In this document: positions 1 to 6,694 of the stretch, one piece after another
Layout: each line of letters begins with the position of its first letter
Position numbering within the stretch: position 1 is the stretch's first letter
NCBI GenBank assembly: GCA_002305335.1
Contig: DBQR01000025.1
Coordinates: forward strand, 1 to 12,857
Source: Clostridiales bacterium UBA1389
GTDB lineage: Bacteria; Bacillota; Clostridia; Oscillospirales; CAG-382
Direction of reading: 5' to 3'
Length of the DNA stretch: 12,857 bases
The notes under the pieces: generated by a model
Databases searched by the model: none
Told to the model about the DNA's origin: nothing
Seen by the model: only the letters and a program-made list of their open reading frames with translations
Program-made: the position numbers and the translations under genes

Positions 1-30
1 ATTGGCGGGCTGTTTTCAAGCAGATTCATT

Positions 31-786
31 CTATTCGTATTCGACCACGTTGACCCATTTCAACAGGAATTCCCGTTCTTCGGGCTTCTTCTTAACCATC
101 TGGGAGGCGGCGACGATGGGTAGCCACTTGTTCACATACTGTCTTGCGGTATCGCTTTTTTTACAGAACAGATTGACATACTCTTCCGCCAGGTCGGCTT
201 TCCCCTCAAGGTTAAACAGCAGGTAGGTTCTCGCCACGTCGGCGGAGGCGTTCCCCTGGGTAACATGGGACCAGTCAAGGATAAAGGGCACACCGTCATC
301 ACGGATTATTATATTGGAGGGGTTGAAATCCCCGTGGCATACTTTCTTATGGGTGGGCATTCCCTCAAGGCGGGTGTGAAGCTCATACCTTGCAGTGGCG
401 TCAAGCCCCGATTCGCTTATCTTGCGGTGCATTTTGTCCTTGAGTTTATTTAACAGCGGGGCGGCTTTGGAATGAACCAGCATCTGAAGGTCAACGAACA
501 GATTAAGGTATTCCTCTGTCTTATCCGGGTTTTCCTCCATCAGGGACTGAAGGGTTTTGCCGCTTATATACTCAAAAATTATCGCCCATTTGCCGTCGAT
601 TTTGGTTACCTCCAGCACCTTGGGGATATTCAGGTCGGTGTCCTCCACCCTTGCCTGATTCAATGCTTCGTTGAGTATGTCCGGTTTGGAATAGCCCTCG
701 TCGAACAGTTTAACCACCGTGTCGCCCTGACGGTAAATCACCTTGTTTTTCCGGGCTGCAAGAATTTGCTTTTCGTTGTTTTCCAT
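31..786 (-). CDS. APH/choline-kinase-like small-molecule phosphotransferase
   Basis: This 251-residue protein has the aminoglycoside phosphotransferase/protein-kinase-like fold signature. A candidate ATP-binding lysine is K26 in VVKLF, with a following glutamate at E40. The catalytic loop HGDFNPSN is at 151-158 (catalytic D153, N158), and the metal-binding ILDW is at 169-172 (D171). Such enzymes transfer the ATP gamma-phosphate to a hydroxyl of a small molecule; families include APH, choline/ethanolamine kinase and MTR kinase, and Bud32-like proteins look similar. The substrate cannot be read from the sequence, and resistance to aminoglycosides is not implied. No signal peptide or membrane segment is seen, so it is probably cytosolic. 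It starts two bases after the adhE stop, and its AAGGAG ribosome binding site lies within the last adhE codons, so it is cotranscribed and likely translationally coupled with adhE. Family assignment is confident; function is open. Confidence 0.85.
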   Translation of the reverse strand: MENNEKQILAARKNKVIYRQGDTVVKLFDEGYSKPDILNEALNQARVEDTDLNIPKVLEVTKIDGKWAIIFEYISGKTLQSLMEENPDKTEEYLNLFVDLQMLVHSKAAPLLNKLKDKMHRKISESGLDATARYELHTRLEGMPTHKKVCHGDFNPSNIIIRDDGVPFILDWSHVTQGNASADVARTYLLFNLEGKADLAEEYVNLFCKKSDTARQYVNKWLPIVAASQMVKKKPEEREFLLKWVNVVEYE

Positions 787-788
787 TA

Positions 789-3407
789 TTACCCCTCCTT
801 TTTAACTGTGCCGTAATAGGCGTTTAAATACATTTGCCTGATTTCGCTTATTAAGGGATAGCGGGGGTTTGCGCCGGTGCACTGGTCGTCAAAGGCCTGT
901 TCCGCCATTTCGTCAAGACGGGCAAGGAATTTGCTTTCGTCCGGCACATAGTCCCGGATTGTGGGCTTAATGCCGATTTGAGCCTTAAGCTCGTTTATTT
1001 TTGAAATAAGACCTTCCAGCTTTTCCTCGTCGCTGTCGCCGGAGATGCCCAGATAGTCGGCAATCTCTCCGTACCGGGCAAGGGTGTGGGGGTGGTCATA
1101 CTGGGGGAAGGTACCCATTTTAACGGGAGCTTCGGCTGAATTGAACCTTAACACCTCCTCCATCATCAGGGCGTTGGCTATCCCGTGGGGGATATGGTGG
1201 AACGCGCCTAATTTATGGGCCATGGAGTGCATTACCCCCAAAAAGGCGTTGGCAAAGGCCATACCCGCAATTGTGGCGGCATTCGCCATCTTTTCCCGTG
1301 CCGCCGGGTCGTTTGAACCGTTTTCATAGGCCCTCGGCAGATAGTCGAATATAAGCTTCGTCGCCTTCAGGGCAAGACCGTCGGTAAAGTCGGTTGCCAG
1401 CATTGAAGCATAAGCCTCAAGGGAGTGGGCAAGGGCGTCAATGCCGGAAGCGGCGGTTAATCCCCTGGGGGCGTTCATCATAAGATTTGCGTCGACAATC
1501 GCCATATCCGGCATAATCTCATAGTCGGCAAGGGGGTATTTTATCCCGGTTTTTTCGTCGGTTATAACCGCAAAGGGGGTAACTTCCGAACCGGTGCCGG
1601 CGGTGGTGGGAACAGCTATGAAATATGCCTTTTCCCCCATCTTCGGGAAGGTGTAAACCCGCTTTCTTATATCGGCAAACCGCATCGCCATTTCCTTGAA
1701 GTCTGTGTCCGGATGTTCGTACAGCACCCACATTATCTTTGCCGCATCCATGGCGGAACCGCCCCCCAGTGCGATAATCACATCGGGCTGGAAGGAGGTC
1801 ATTGCCTTTGCGCCGGTAATGGCGGAAGCCAGGGTGGGGTCGGGTTCCACGTCCGCAAAGGTGGTGTGGGTTATCCCCATTTCGTTTAATTTGTCCTCCA
1901 CCGGCTTGGTGTAGCCGTTGGCATACAGGAAGCTGTCGGTGACGATAAAGGCCTTCTTTTTGCCCATTACACTGCCTAACTCGTCAAGGGCGACCTGAAG
2001 GCAGCCCTTCTTTATATAAACCTTTTCGGGAGCTCTGAACCAAAGCATATTCTCTCTCCTTTCGGCAACCGTCTTGATGTTAAGCAGATTCCCCGCCCCC
2101 ACGTTGGCGGAAACGCTGTTTCCCCCCCAGCTGCCGCAACCCAAAGTAAGGGAGGGGGTGAGTTTGAAGTTGTAAAGGTCGCCGATACCCCCCTGTGCCG
2201 AAGGGGTGTTAATTAGTATGCGGCAGGTTTTCATTCTTTCGGCAAACTTATTCAGCTTATCTCTTGCGGTGACGTCGTTAAGATAAACCGCCGCCGTATG
2301 GCCGTAGCCGCCGTCGATTACCAGATGTTCGGCTTTGTCGATGGCGTCGTCAAAGTCCTTTGCCTTGTACATGGCAAGGACGGGGGAAAGCTTTTCATGG
2401 GCGAACTCCTCCGAATGTTCGGTGGAAGTGACTTCGCCGATTAATATTTTCGTATTTTCATTAACTTCCACACCCGCCAGCTTGGCGATGGTATGGGCGG
2501 TCTGACCCACTATTTTAGCGTTTAGTGAGCCGTTTATAATAATTGTTTTCCTTACCTTTTCGGTTTCCTCCGGGTTAAGGAAATAGCAGCCCCTGACGGC
2601 AAATTCGGCTTTAACTTTATCATAAATGCTTTCGGGGACTATTACCGACTGTTCGGAAGCGCAGATCATACCGTTGTCGAAGGTTTTGGAATGGATTATC
2701 GAGTTTACTGCCAGCACAATATCCGCCGAATCGTCGATAACCGCCGGGGTGTTGCCGGGTCCCACGCCGATGGCGGGCTTGCCCGAAGAATAGGCCGCCC
2801 TCACCATACCGGGACCGCCGGTGGCAAGTATGGTGTCCGCCTCCCGCATAAGCAGGTTGGAAAGCTCAAGGGAGGGTTCGTCTATCCAGCCGATTATCCC
2901 CTCCGGCGCGCCGGCCTTTACCGCTGCTTCATATACGATTCTTGCCGCCTCGATGGTGGATTTCCTTGCTCTGGGGTGGGGGGATATGATAATACCGTTA
3001 CGGGTTTTCAGTGCGATCAGGGTCTTGAATATTGCGGTGGAGGTGGGGTTGGTGGTGGGTATCACCGCGGCGATAACCCCCAAAGGTTCGGCGATCTTGA
3101 CAATGCCGAAGGCTTCATCCCGTTCTATAACGCCGCAGGTTTTCATGTTTCTGTAGGCGTTGTAGATGTATTCCGAAGCATAGTGGTTTTTTATAACCTT
3201 ATCCTCCACAACCCCCATTCCCGTTTCCTCGACCGCCATTTTGGCAAGGGAAATCCGTGCCTGATTGGCGGCGGCAGCGGCGGCTTTGAATATTATGTCA
3301 ACCTGCTCCTGAGTGCAGGTTGCATATTTATTCTGGGCGTTTCTTACCTCCTCAAGCATTGACTTGAAGGAGTCTACATTGTTTACGATGTTTCTTTTTT
3401 GTTCCAT
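789..3407 (-). CDS. adhE: Bifunctional acetaldehyde-CoA/alcohol dehydrogenase AdhE
   Basis: AdhE reduces acetyl-CoA to acetaldehyde and then to ethanol, oxidising two NADH; it is cytosolic and in known cases assembles into spirosome filaments. From the ATG at 3407 it has 872 residues, the normal family length. The N-terminal aldehyde dehydrogenase half (about 1-435) carries the catalytic cysteine C249 in MICASEQ. The C-terminal iron alcohol dehydrogenase half (about 450-872) carries the GGGSAMDAAK nucleotide-binding loop (from 548) and a full set of iron ligands, D657, H661, H727 and H741, with the same spacing as in E. coli AdhE. A TTG four codons further upstream (3419) is also open, preceded by an in-frame stop. 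I prefer the ATG because the N terminus then matches clostridial AdhE, although the ribosome binding site is weak (GGGCAGG close to the ATG). It has its own promoter and leader and is followed directly by a kinase gene. Confidence 0.97.
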   Translation of the reverse strand: MEQKRNIVNNVDSFKSMLEEVRNAQNKYATCTQEQVDIIFKAAAAAANQARISLAKMAVEETGMGVVEDKVIKNHYASEYIYNAYRNMKTCGVIERDEAFGIVKIAEPLGVIAAVIPTTNPTSTAIFKTLIALKTRNGIIISPHPRARKSTIEAARIVYEAAVKAGAPEGIIGWIDEPSLELSNLLMREADTILATGGPGMVRAAYSSGKPAIGVGPGNTPAVIDDSADIVLAVNSIIHSKTFDNGMICASEQSVIVPESIYDKVKAEFAVRGCYFLNPEETEKVRKTIIINGSLNAKIVGQTAHTIAKLAGVEVNENTKILIGEVTSTEHSEEFAHEKLSPVLAMYKAKDFDDAIDKAEHLVIDGGYGHTAAVYLNDVTARDKLNKFAERMKTCRILINTPSAQGGIGDLYNFKLTPSLTLGCGSWGGNSVSANVGAGNLLNIKTVAERRENMLWFRAPEKVYIKKGCLQVALDELGSVMGKKKAFIVTDSFLYANGYTKPVEDKLNEMGITHTTFADVEPDPTLASAITGAKAMTSFQPDVIIALGGGSAMDAAKIMWVLYEHPDTDFKEMAMRFADIRKRVYTFPKMGEKAYFIAVPTTAGTGSEVTPFAVITDEKTGIKYPLADYEIMPDMAIVDANLMMNAPRGLTAASGIDALAHSLEAYASMLATDFTDGLALKATKLIFDYLPRAYENGSNDPAAREKMANAATIAGMAFANAFLGVMHSMAHKLGAFHHIPHGIANALMMEEVLRFNSAEAPVKMGTFPQYDHPHTLARYGEIADYLGISGDSDEEKLEGLISKINELKAQIGIKPTIRDYVPDESKFLARLDEMAEQAFDDQCTGANPRYPLISEIRQMYLNAYYGTVKKEG

Positions 3408-3419
3408 TGGCCTGCCCAA

Positions 3420-3505
3420 ACGTCAAGTCGGGGCTTTCACCTGCCTTTCCAAAATGCCGTCTGTCCCCGAAGGGGAAAGACAGTAATAATATAACACTGT
3501 TTCAC
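3420..3505 (-). promoter_or_regulatory. Structured 5' leader of adhE
   Basis: The predicted start of transcription (about 3505) leaves roughly 100 bases before the adhE ATG. Read on the minus strand, this leader holds a hairpin at 3483-3461 with CTGT/ACAG and CCCC/GGGG stem segments around a TTC or TTCG loop. The CTTTCC at 3479-3474 in that hairpin can instead pair with GGAAAG at 3450-3445, so two alternative folds exist. Further on, GGC-AGGTGAAA-GCC can form a small hairpin, GGCAGG occurs twice (3445-3440 and 3416-3411), and TTGG/CCAA flanks the start region. I do not recognise a named riboswitch; the GGTGAAAGCC segment vaguely resembles part of a cobalamin riboswitch but the rest is absent. 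It may be only a leader with chance pairing. Confidence 0.35.
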
Positions 3506-3512
3506 ATTATTA
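3484..3512. repeat. AT-rich inverted repeat at the adhE transcription start
   Basis: TAATAAT (3484-3490) and ATTATTA (3506-3512) form a perfect 7-base inverted repeat separated by 15 bases. It touches the -10 box and covers the likely start of transcription. The position suits an operator for a repressor, and adhE is often controlled by the redox repressor Rex, but the arms do not match the usual Rex pattern (TTGT...ACAA). AT-rich repeats of this length can also arise by chance. Confidence 0.3.
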
Positions 3513-3540
3513 TGATAACATAAAACCAAACATCCCTCAA
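3512..3540 (-). promoter_or_regulatory. Predicted sigma-A promoter of adhE
   Basis: On the minus strand, TTGAGG (3540-3535, -35) is followed after 17 bases by TATCAT (3517-3512, -10). This matches the vegetative consensus at 4/6 and 5/6 positions with ideal spacing. It lies about 105 bases before the adhE ATG and downstream of the terminator of the preceding operon, as expected for an independently transcribed adhE. Confidence 0.55.
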
Positions 3541-3720
3541 TAGTTAAATCCTATAAAAATGATAGTTTATAAACCCCATTATATGGCGAATGTTTTAAGG
3601 GCGTTTTGTTTTTATTATTTTGCTGTTCGACCTTGTCGATAAGGGTAAGATACTTTCTTCTATTCATGCCTTACACCTAACCGAATAAAAATATCACATG
3701 AGGCAACAATATTGTTTTTA
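3541..3720. other. Gap between the sugar operon terminator and the adhE promoter
   Basis: Apart from the possible 38-residue ORF at 3551-3667, this stretch is AT-rich and shows no RNA gene, long repeat or further clear promoter on either strand. Confidence 0.4.
3551..3667 (-). CDS. Possible small ORF, 38 residues, unidentified
   Basis: In the adhE upstream gap an ATG at 3667 opens 38 codons ending in TAG. AGGTG lies six bases before the ATG and AAGG even closer, so translation is plausible. The product is basic and polar, starting MNRRKYLTLID with an Asn/Lys-rich middle (QQNNKNK). It has no signal peptide or membrane segment. It stops just before the adhE promoter and lies after the terminator of the upstream operon. 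No strong promoter of its own is visible. I recognise no family; in AT-rich sequence an ORF of this length may be chance. Confidence 0.22.
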   Translation of the reverse strand: MNRRKYLTLIDKVEQQNNKNKTPLKHSPYNGVYKLSFL

Positions 3721-3754
3721 TATAAAAACAGGAAGGTTAAAATAAACCTTCCTG
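3721..3754 (-). terminator. Rho-independent terminator after the sugar nucleotidyltransferase gene
   Basis: On the minus strand a perfect 10-base-pair stem, CAGGAAGGTT pairing with AACCTTCCTG, encloses a six-base loop and is followed at once by TTTTTATAT. It begins about 30 bases after the stop codon at 3786. It should end the isomerase/nucleotidyltransferase transcript and isolate it from adhE. Confidence 0.85.
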
Positions 3755-3785
3755 CTAATTACCTGTTATGTTGCTGTTTGCCGTA

Positions 3786-4679
3786 TTACCAAAGCTTTTT
3801 GGGGTACAGCCCCGCTTCGGTAAGCTGTCTGACTCCTTCAATTACGGTGGGTTTGTCCCTTAAATAGGTAACCCCGAACCATTTGTCGGTGGAGTTATAC
3901 ACCTTAAGCTTTTTACCGGAATTGATTGCCGACTGGACCGGAAGGGCGATATAATATTCGCACTTTTTCAAATCCGACTTGTTTTCCTCAAGGAAGTCTT
4001 TGAACCCCTTTTCCATAACATTGAAAAAGTCGGGGGTGAAGCAGAAGAAGTTCATCGATACCACCGTGTCCGGGTCAAGGTCTGTTTCGCCTTCGGGGGT
4101 AGGATAAAAAATCCGGCTGTTGCGCTTCGTTATTTCGTGGGTTTCGGTTATCTTGGTTATATAACCCTCTTCGATCTGACATATCGCCCGGGAAACGCCC
4201 CCCTCGTCGGTAACGGTGTTCTTGATAAGGTAACCTATCATGGCGTATTCCCCCGCCTTTGCCGTCTTAAGATGGTTGTAGGCAAGCTCAAATGCGGTTT
4301 TGCCGTAAAAGTCGTCGGCGTTTACCACCGCAAAGTTATCGTTTCCCACCGCTTCCTTGCAGCACAGAAGGGCATGGGCTGTGCCCCAGGGTTTGACCCT
4401 TTCGGCGGGCATGGGGTAGCCTTCGTTATACATGTCAGCCTTCTGGAAGGCAAACTCCACATTGATTTTGTTCTCAAACTTCCATGATACATTTTCCCGG
4501 AAAGCCTGAACATGCTCCTCTTTGATAAGCAGTACCACTTTATCAAAGCCCGCCCGGATGGCGTCGAAGATGGAATAATCAAGGATAATTTCGCCGTTTT
4601 CGCCAATAATGTCAAGCTGCTTTTTTGAGCCGCCGCCGTATCTGGAACCAAGGCCGGCGGCTAAAATAACCAAAGTCAT
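3786..4679 (-). CDS. Sugar-phosphate nucleotidyltransferase-like protein (NTP_transferase family)
   Basis: This 297-residue protein begins with the nucleotidyltransferase signature LAAGLGSRYGG (6-16) followed by SKKQL, the loop that binds the NTP phosphates. It also has PWGTAHAL (97-104), a nucleotide-contacting motif, and VNADDFYG (119-126), whose aspartates usually hold the catalytic metal. The family joins a sugar-1-phosphate (or a similar alcohol phosphate such as phosphocholine) to an NTP, giving an activated nucleotide-sugar and pyrophosphate. The exact sugar and base are not readable. There is no left-handed beta-helix extension of the GlmU type. AGAGGT sits about eight bases before the ATG. 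It lies 19 bases after the isomerase/epimerase stop and is followed by a strong terminator, so it is the second and last gene of a two-gene operon, probably feeding surface glycan synthesis (inference). Confidence 0.85.
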   Translation of the reverse strand: MTLVILAAGLGSRYGGGSKKQLDIIGENGEIILDYSIFDAIRAGFDKVVLLIKEEHVQAFRENVSWKFENKINVEFAFQKADMYNEGYPMPAERVKPWGTAHALLCCKEAVGNDNFAVVNADDFYGKTAFELAYNHLKTAKAGEYAMIGYLIKNTVTDEGGVSRAICQIEEGYITKITETHEITKRNSRIFYPTPEGETDLDPDTVVSMNFFCFTPDFFNVMEKGFKDFLEENKSDLKKCEYYIALPVQSAINSGKKLKVYNSTDKWFGVTYLRDKPTVIEGVRQLTEAGLYPKKLW

Positions 4680-4698
4680 AGCTTCTACCTCTTTATTT

Positions 4699-5520
4699 TT
4701 ATTTCAACCCGTTAAGGTATTCAACGGATATTTTCACGCATTCAAGGGAATCCAGCCCCAAGCAGGGACGGTCGATTTCGACAATAAGCCACTGGCTTTT
4801 TGCAAACTCTGCCGCTTTGATAAGCGCCGGAACGTCCTGCACCCCGTAACCTACGGGACGGAAGTCGAAATCCTTTTCGTCCGCCTTTTCTTCGGAAGGC
4901 TTAATCCCTATAAGTTCGAACAACCCGCTTGTGGCTTTGCGGTCTTTCATGACAAAGTCCTTTATATGCACCACCGGGGAACGGCCGGCATATTTTTTAA
5001 GGTATTCCGCCGGGTCCTCCCCCGCCACATTCACCCAGCAGGTGTCCAGCTGGGTCTGTAAAAAGTCGGCGGGAACAGTTTCGTACAGCACATCAAGAAA
5101 ATATTTGTCCCCCACCTTTTCAAACTCAAAGTTATGGTTGTGGTAAAGCAAAGTGAGATTGTGAAGCCTTGCCTTTTCCCCGAGGCTTTTAATCTGTATC
5201 AGCGTATTTTCGTAATTTGCCCCTCCGGGACGGCGGTCTTCGGTAAGATAGGGTATGGCGATAAACTTGCAGCCAATAATCCGGTAATCGGAAAACACCT
5301 TATCCGGGTCTGTCAGCATTTCCTCAATAGAGACATGGGCAGACACCGGCACAAGGTTTATCTTTTCGCAGAATTCCTTGACTTCGGCGGGTTTACGGCC
5401 GTAAAGCCCCGCAAATTCCACCCCGTCGTAACCCATCTGCTTAATCCGTTCAAGGGTGCCGAAAAAATCCTTTTCCGCATAATCCCTTACGGAATAAAGC
5501 TGAACGCCTATCGGAAACAT
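4699..5520 (-). CDS. Sugar phosphate isomerase/epimerase, xylose-isomerase-like TIM barrel
   Basis: This 273-residue protein has the AP-endonuclease-2/xylose-isomerase-like barrel pattern. It starts GVQLYSVRD (5-13), typical of the COG1082 sugar isomerase/epimerase group. Metal-site candidates are the YHNHNFEF segment (126-133), D159 in QLDTCW, H185 in VVHIKD and E248 in LIVEID. Length is normal for the family. Proteins of this group isomerise or epimerise sugars, keto-sugars or inositol-type compounds with a divalent metal; the substrate here is unknown. The start is supported by GGGAGGTG seven bases before the ATG. It is the first gene of an operon with a nucleotidyltransferase, with its own promoter and a palindrome upstream. 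No signal peptide, so cytosolic. Confidence 0.88.
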   Translation of the reverse strand: MFPIGVQLYSVRDYAEKDFFGTLERIKQMGYDGVEFAGLYGRKPAEVKEFCEKINLVPVSAHVSIEEMLTDPDKVFSDYRIIGCKFIAIPYLTEDRRPGGANYENTLIQIKSLGEKARLHNLTLLYHNHNFEFEKVGDKYFLDVLYETVPADFLQTQLDTCWVNVAGEDPAEYLKKYAGRSPVVHIKDFVMKDRKATSGLFELIGIKPSEEKADEKDFDFRPVGYGVQDVPALIKAAEFAKSQWLIVEIDRPCLGLDSLECVKISVEYLNGLK

Positions 5521-5542
5521 AAAAAAGCACCTCCCGTTTATC

Positions 5543-5555
5543 CTAAACAGTTTAG
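5543..5555. promoter_or_regulatory. Palindrome over the -10 box of the isomerase operon
   Basis: CTAAAC-A-GTTTAG is a perfect 6-base inverted repeat with a one-base centre that fully covers the predicted -10 element. A dimeric repressor bound here would block the promoter, so it is a candidate operator for a sugar-responsive regulator (inference). No regulator gene lies in the window. Confidence 0.4.
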
Positions 5556-5577
5556 CACAACGAAAGGTGTTTGTAAA
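5549..5577 (-). promoter_or_regulatory. Predicted promoter of the isomerase/nucleotidyltransferase operon
   Basis: On the minus strand, TTTACA (5577-5572) and TAAACT (5554-5549) are 17 bases apart, matching the sigma-A consensus at 5/6 and 4/6. It fits in the 63-base gap between the 136-residue ORF and the isomerase, whose ribosome binding site follows shortly after. Confidence 0.5.
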
Positions 5578-5583
5578 TATATT

Positions 5584-5994
5584 TTACATAAAAAGGGATA
5601 AAAAACCATGCACCAGGTTTTCATAAAGGGAAAGTTCCCCGAAAAGGGGGATTTTTACTTCGCAGGGGTAAATCGTTTTGCCGGAAAAGTCCACGTTCCG
5701 GTTTACCGACATCACCCCGGATTCCTCCTCAAGGGAGGAGAAAGAAAGGCTTGCCTTTGAGCCCATCCCCGCCGATACTGCCGAAAGGCAGTTTATATTT
5801 CCTATATCCGTCAGACTTTCCGGGACAAACACAATTTCGGCGTTTACCGACGGCGGAGTTTTTATGCCTTCCCCTAAAACCGCAATATCCGTGTCGCCCT
5901 TCTTAATTTTAAGCCCAAGGGCAGACAACTTTTCGCTCAAAAACGGGCTGCAATCGTAAACAGATAAGGTTTCAGCTTTCCTGCAACTGCTCAT
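5584..5994 (-). CDS. Unidentified 136-residue protein overlapping a deacetylase-like gene
   Basis: I do not recognise this protein. It has 136 residues, no clear signal peptide or long membrane segment, and four cysteines (C4, C15, C69, C111). The pattern alternates short hydrophobic strands and polar turns: TDIAVLGEGI (35-44), AEIVFVPESL (52-61), a glycine/serine-rich stretch around 72-86, and a hydrophobic end (VHGFLSLFM), suggesting a small alpha/beta domain. The ATG at 5994 lies 23 bases inside the end of the upstream deacetylase-like gene. AAGGAG is 13 bases before it, a long spacing, and an in-frame stop excludes an earlier start. The overlap implies cotranscription and probably coupled translation, so the two products may work together. 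Base composition and codon use resemble the neighbours. Confidence 0.65.
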   Translation of the reverse strand: MSSCRKAETLSVYDCSPFLSEKLSALGLKIKKGDTDIAVLGEGIKTPPSVNAEIVFVPESLTDIGNINCLSAVSAGMGSKASLSFSSLEEESGVMSVNRNVDFSGKTIYPCEVKIPLFGELSLYENLVHGFLSLFM

Positions 5995-6694
5995 ATGTCT
6001 TTATAAACTCCTTCATATTCACCGCCTTGAGTTTGGCTTCAAGGGCTCCCGACACCGCCCGGGCGAAGGCGTAGGAACCATCGCTTTCGGTTAGATTCAC
6101 CGCCACGATAAAGCCGTTTTTTATCTGTTTGTCCTTTTCGCGGGTTATTTCCACCCCATAGGAAACATAATACTGCCCGTAGGCGTTTATAACCTCCGGA
6201 GCATAGGGGGAGGGGGAACCCTCGATATAGCAGTATTTGGGGTATCTGCCGGTGAGGGAATAAAATTCGTCGTTACATCTGGCAAGATATTTCATAAATC
6301 CCGAACGGGTAAGCTTTGCGGTTTCTCTGCAGACAAGCCCTACTGTATGGCCTTCCGAATATATTTTTTCCACAAGAGAGGCGTTTTTATCCATATATTC
6401 GGTGGTCATGAAAAACACCGCTTCTATGTCAAAGCCACCGCATATTTCCATAAAGATATTTATATTGTTTTTCGTTTCCTTCCCGGTCAGTATGACGATA
6501 ACGGTGTAAATATCGCAGTCTTCCGCTATGTAGGAAATGGGGTTTGCCGCCGGAAGGATATCCTGTTTCCCGTCCTCGCCGGAGGCGACGAAATACACCG
6601 CAAGGGCAAAAATAACCGCAAAGATTATAACTATGCATTTCGAAAAAGGAGTCAGCTTTTTACTGCTGGTATGGTAAAAGGGAAAGGCAGACAT
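5972..6694 (-). CDS. Membrane-anchored NodB/polysaccharide-deacetylase-like protein, catalytic motifs lost
   Basis: This 240-residue protein has a short basic N terminus (KK at 12-13, K19), one membrane segment (about 20-37) and then an exported domain, so it is probably held on the outer face of the membrane. Residues about 62-235 follow the NodB polysaccharide deacetylase layout: VIVILTG, then AVFFMTTEYMDKNASLVEKI with GHTVGL, then a helix before LTGRYPK, close to the usual ATFF...NP.LV..I...GH.IG...TG..P pattern. However, the metal-binding TFDDG is replaced by LTGKE (69-73), the HxxxH motif is absent (GLVCRETAK), and the RPPYG position reads IEGSPSPY. It is therefore probably not an active deacetylase and may act as a structural or binding protein, conceivably in sporulation or the cell wall. 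The only plausible start is the ATG at 6694, right after a terminator-like hairpin. Confidence 0.72.
   Translation of the reverse strand: MSAFPFYHTSSKKLTPFSKCIVIIFAVIFALAVYFVASGEDGKQDILPAANPISYIAEDCDIYTVIVILTGKETKNNINIFMEICGGFDIEAVFFMTTEYMDKNASLVEKIYSEGHTVGLVCRETAKLTRSGFMKYLARCNDEFYSLTGRYPKYCYIEGSPSPYAPEVINAYGQYYVSYGVEITREKDKQIKNGFIVAVNLTESDGSYAFARAVSGALEAKLKAVNMKEFIKTYEQLQES

Noticed and set aside
1..30. Terminator after the kinase gene at the left edge
   Set aside because: Only a three- to four-base pairing is visible and the window ends, so a terminator cannot be supported.
31..786. Aminoglycoside resistance gene
   Set aside because: The protein shares only the general kinase motifs of the APH fold, and its coupling to adhE points to a metabolic role; resistance cannot be inferred.
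2691..3362. A 223-codon open frame on the plus strand opposite adhE
   Set aside because: It lies wholly inside the well-conserved adhE reading frame, is glycine-rich low-complexity sequence, and matches no family; it is a shadow of adhE codon use.
3408..3419. TTG start adding four residues to AdhE
   Set aside because: There is no ribosome binding site at a usable distance and the ATG gives an N terminus consistent with clostridial AdhE; still not fully excluded.
3420..3465. Similarity of GGTGAAAGCC in the adhE leader to a cobalamin riboswitch segment
   Set aside because: The rest of the B12-box pattern and the upstream helices are missing, so I do not call a cobalamin riboswitch.
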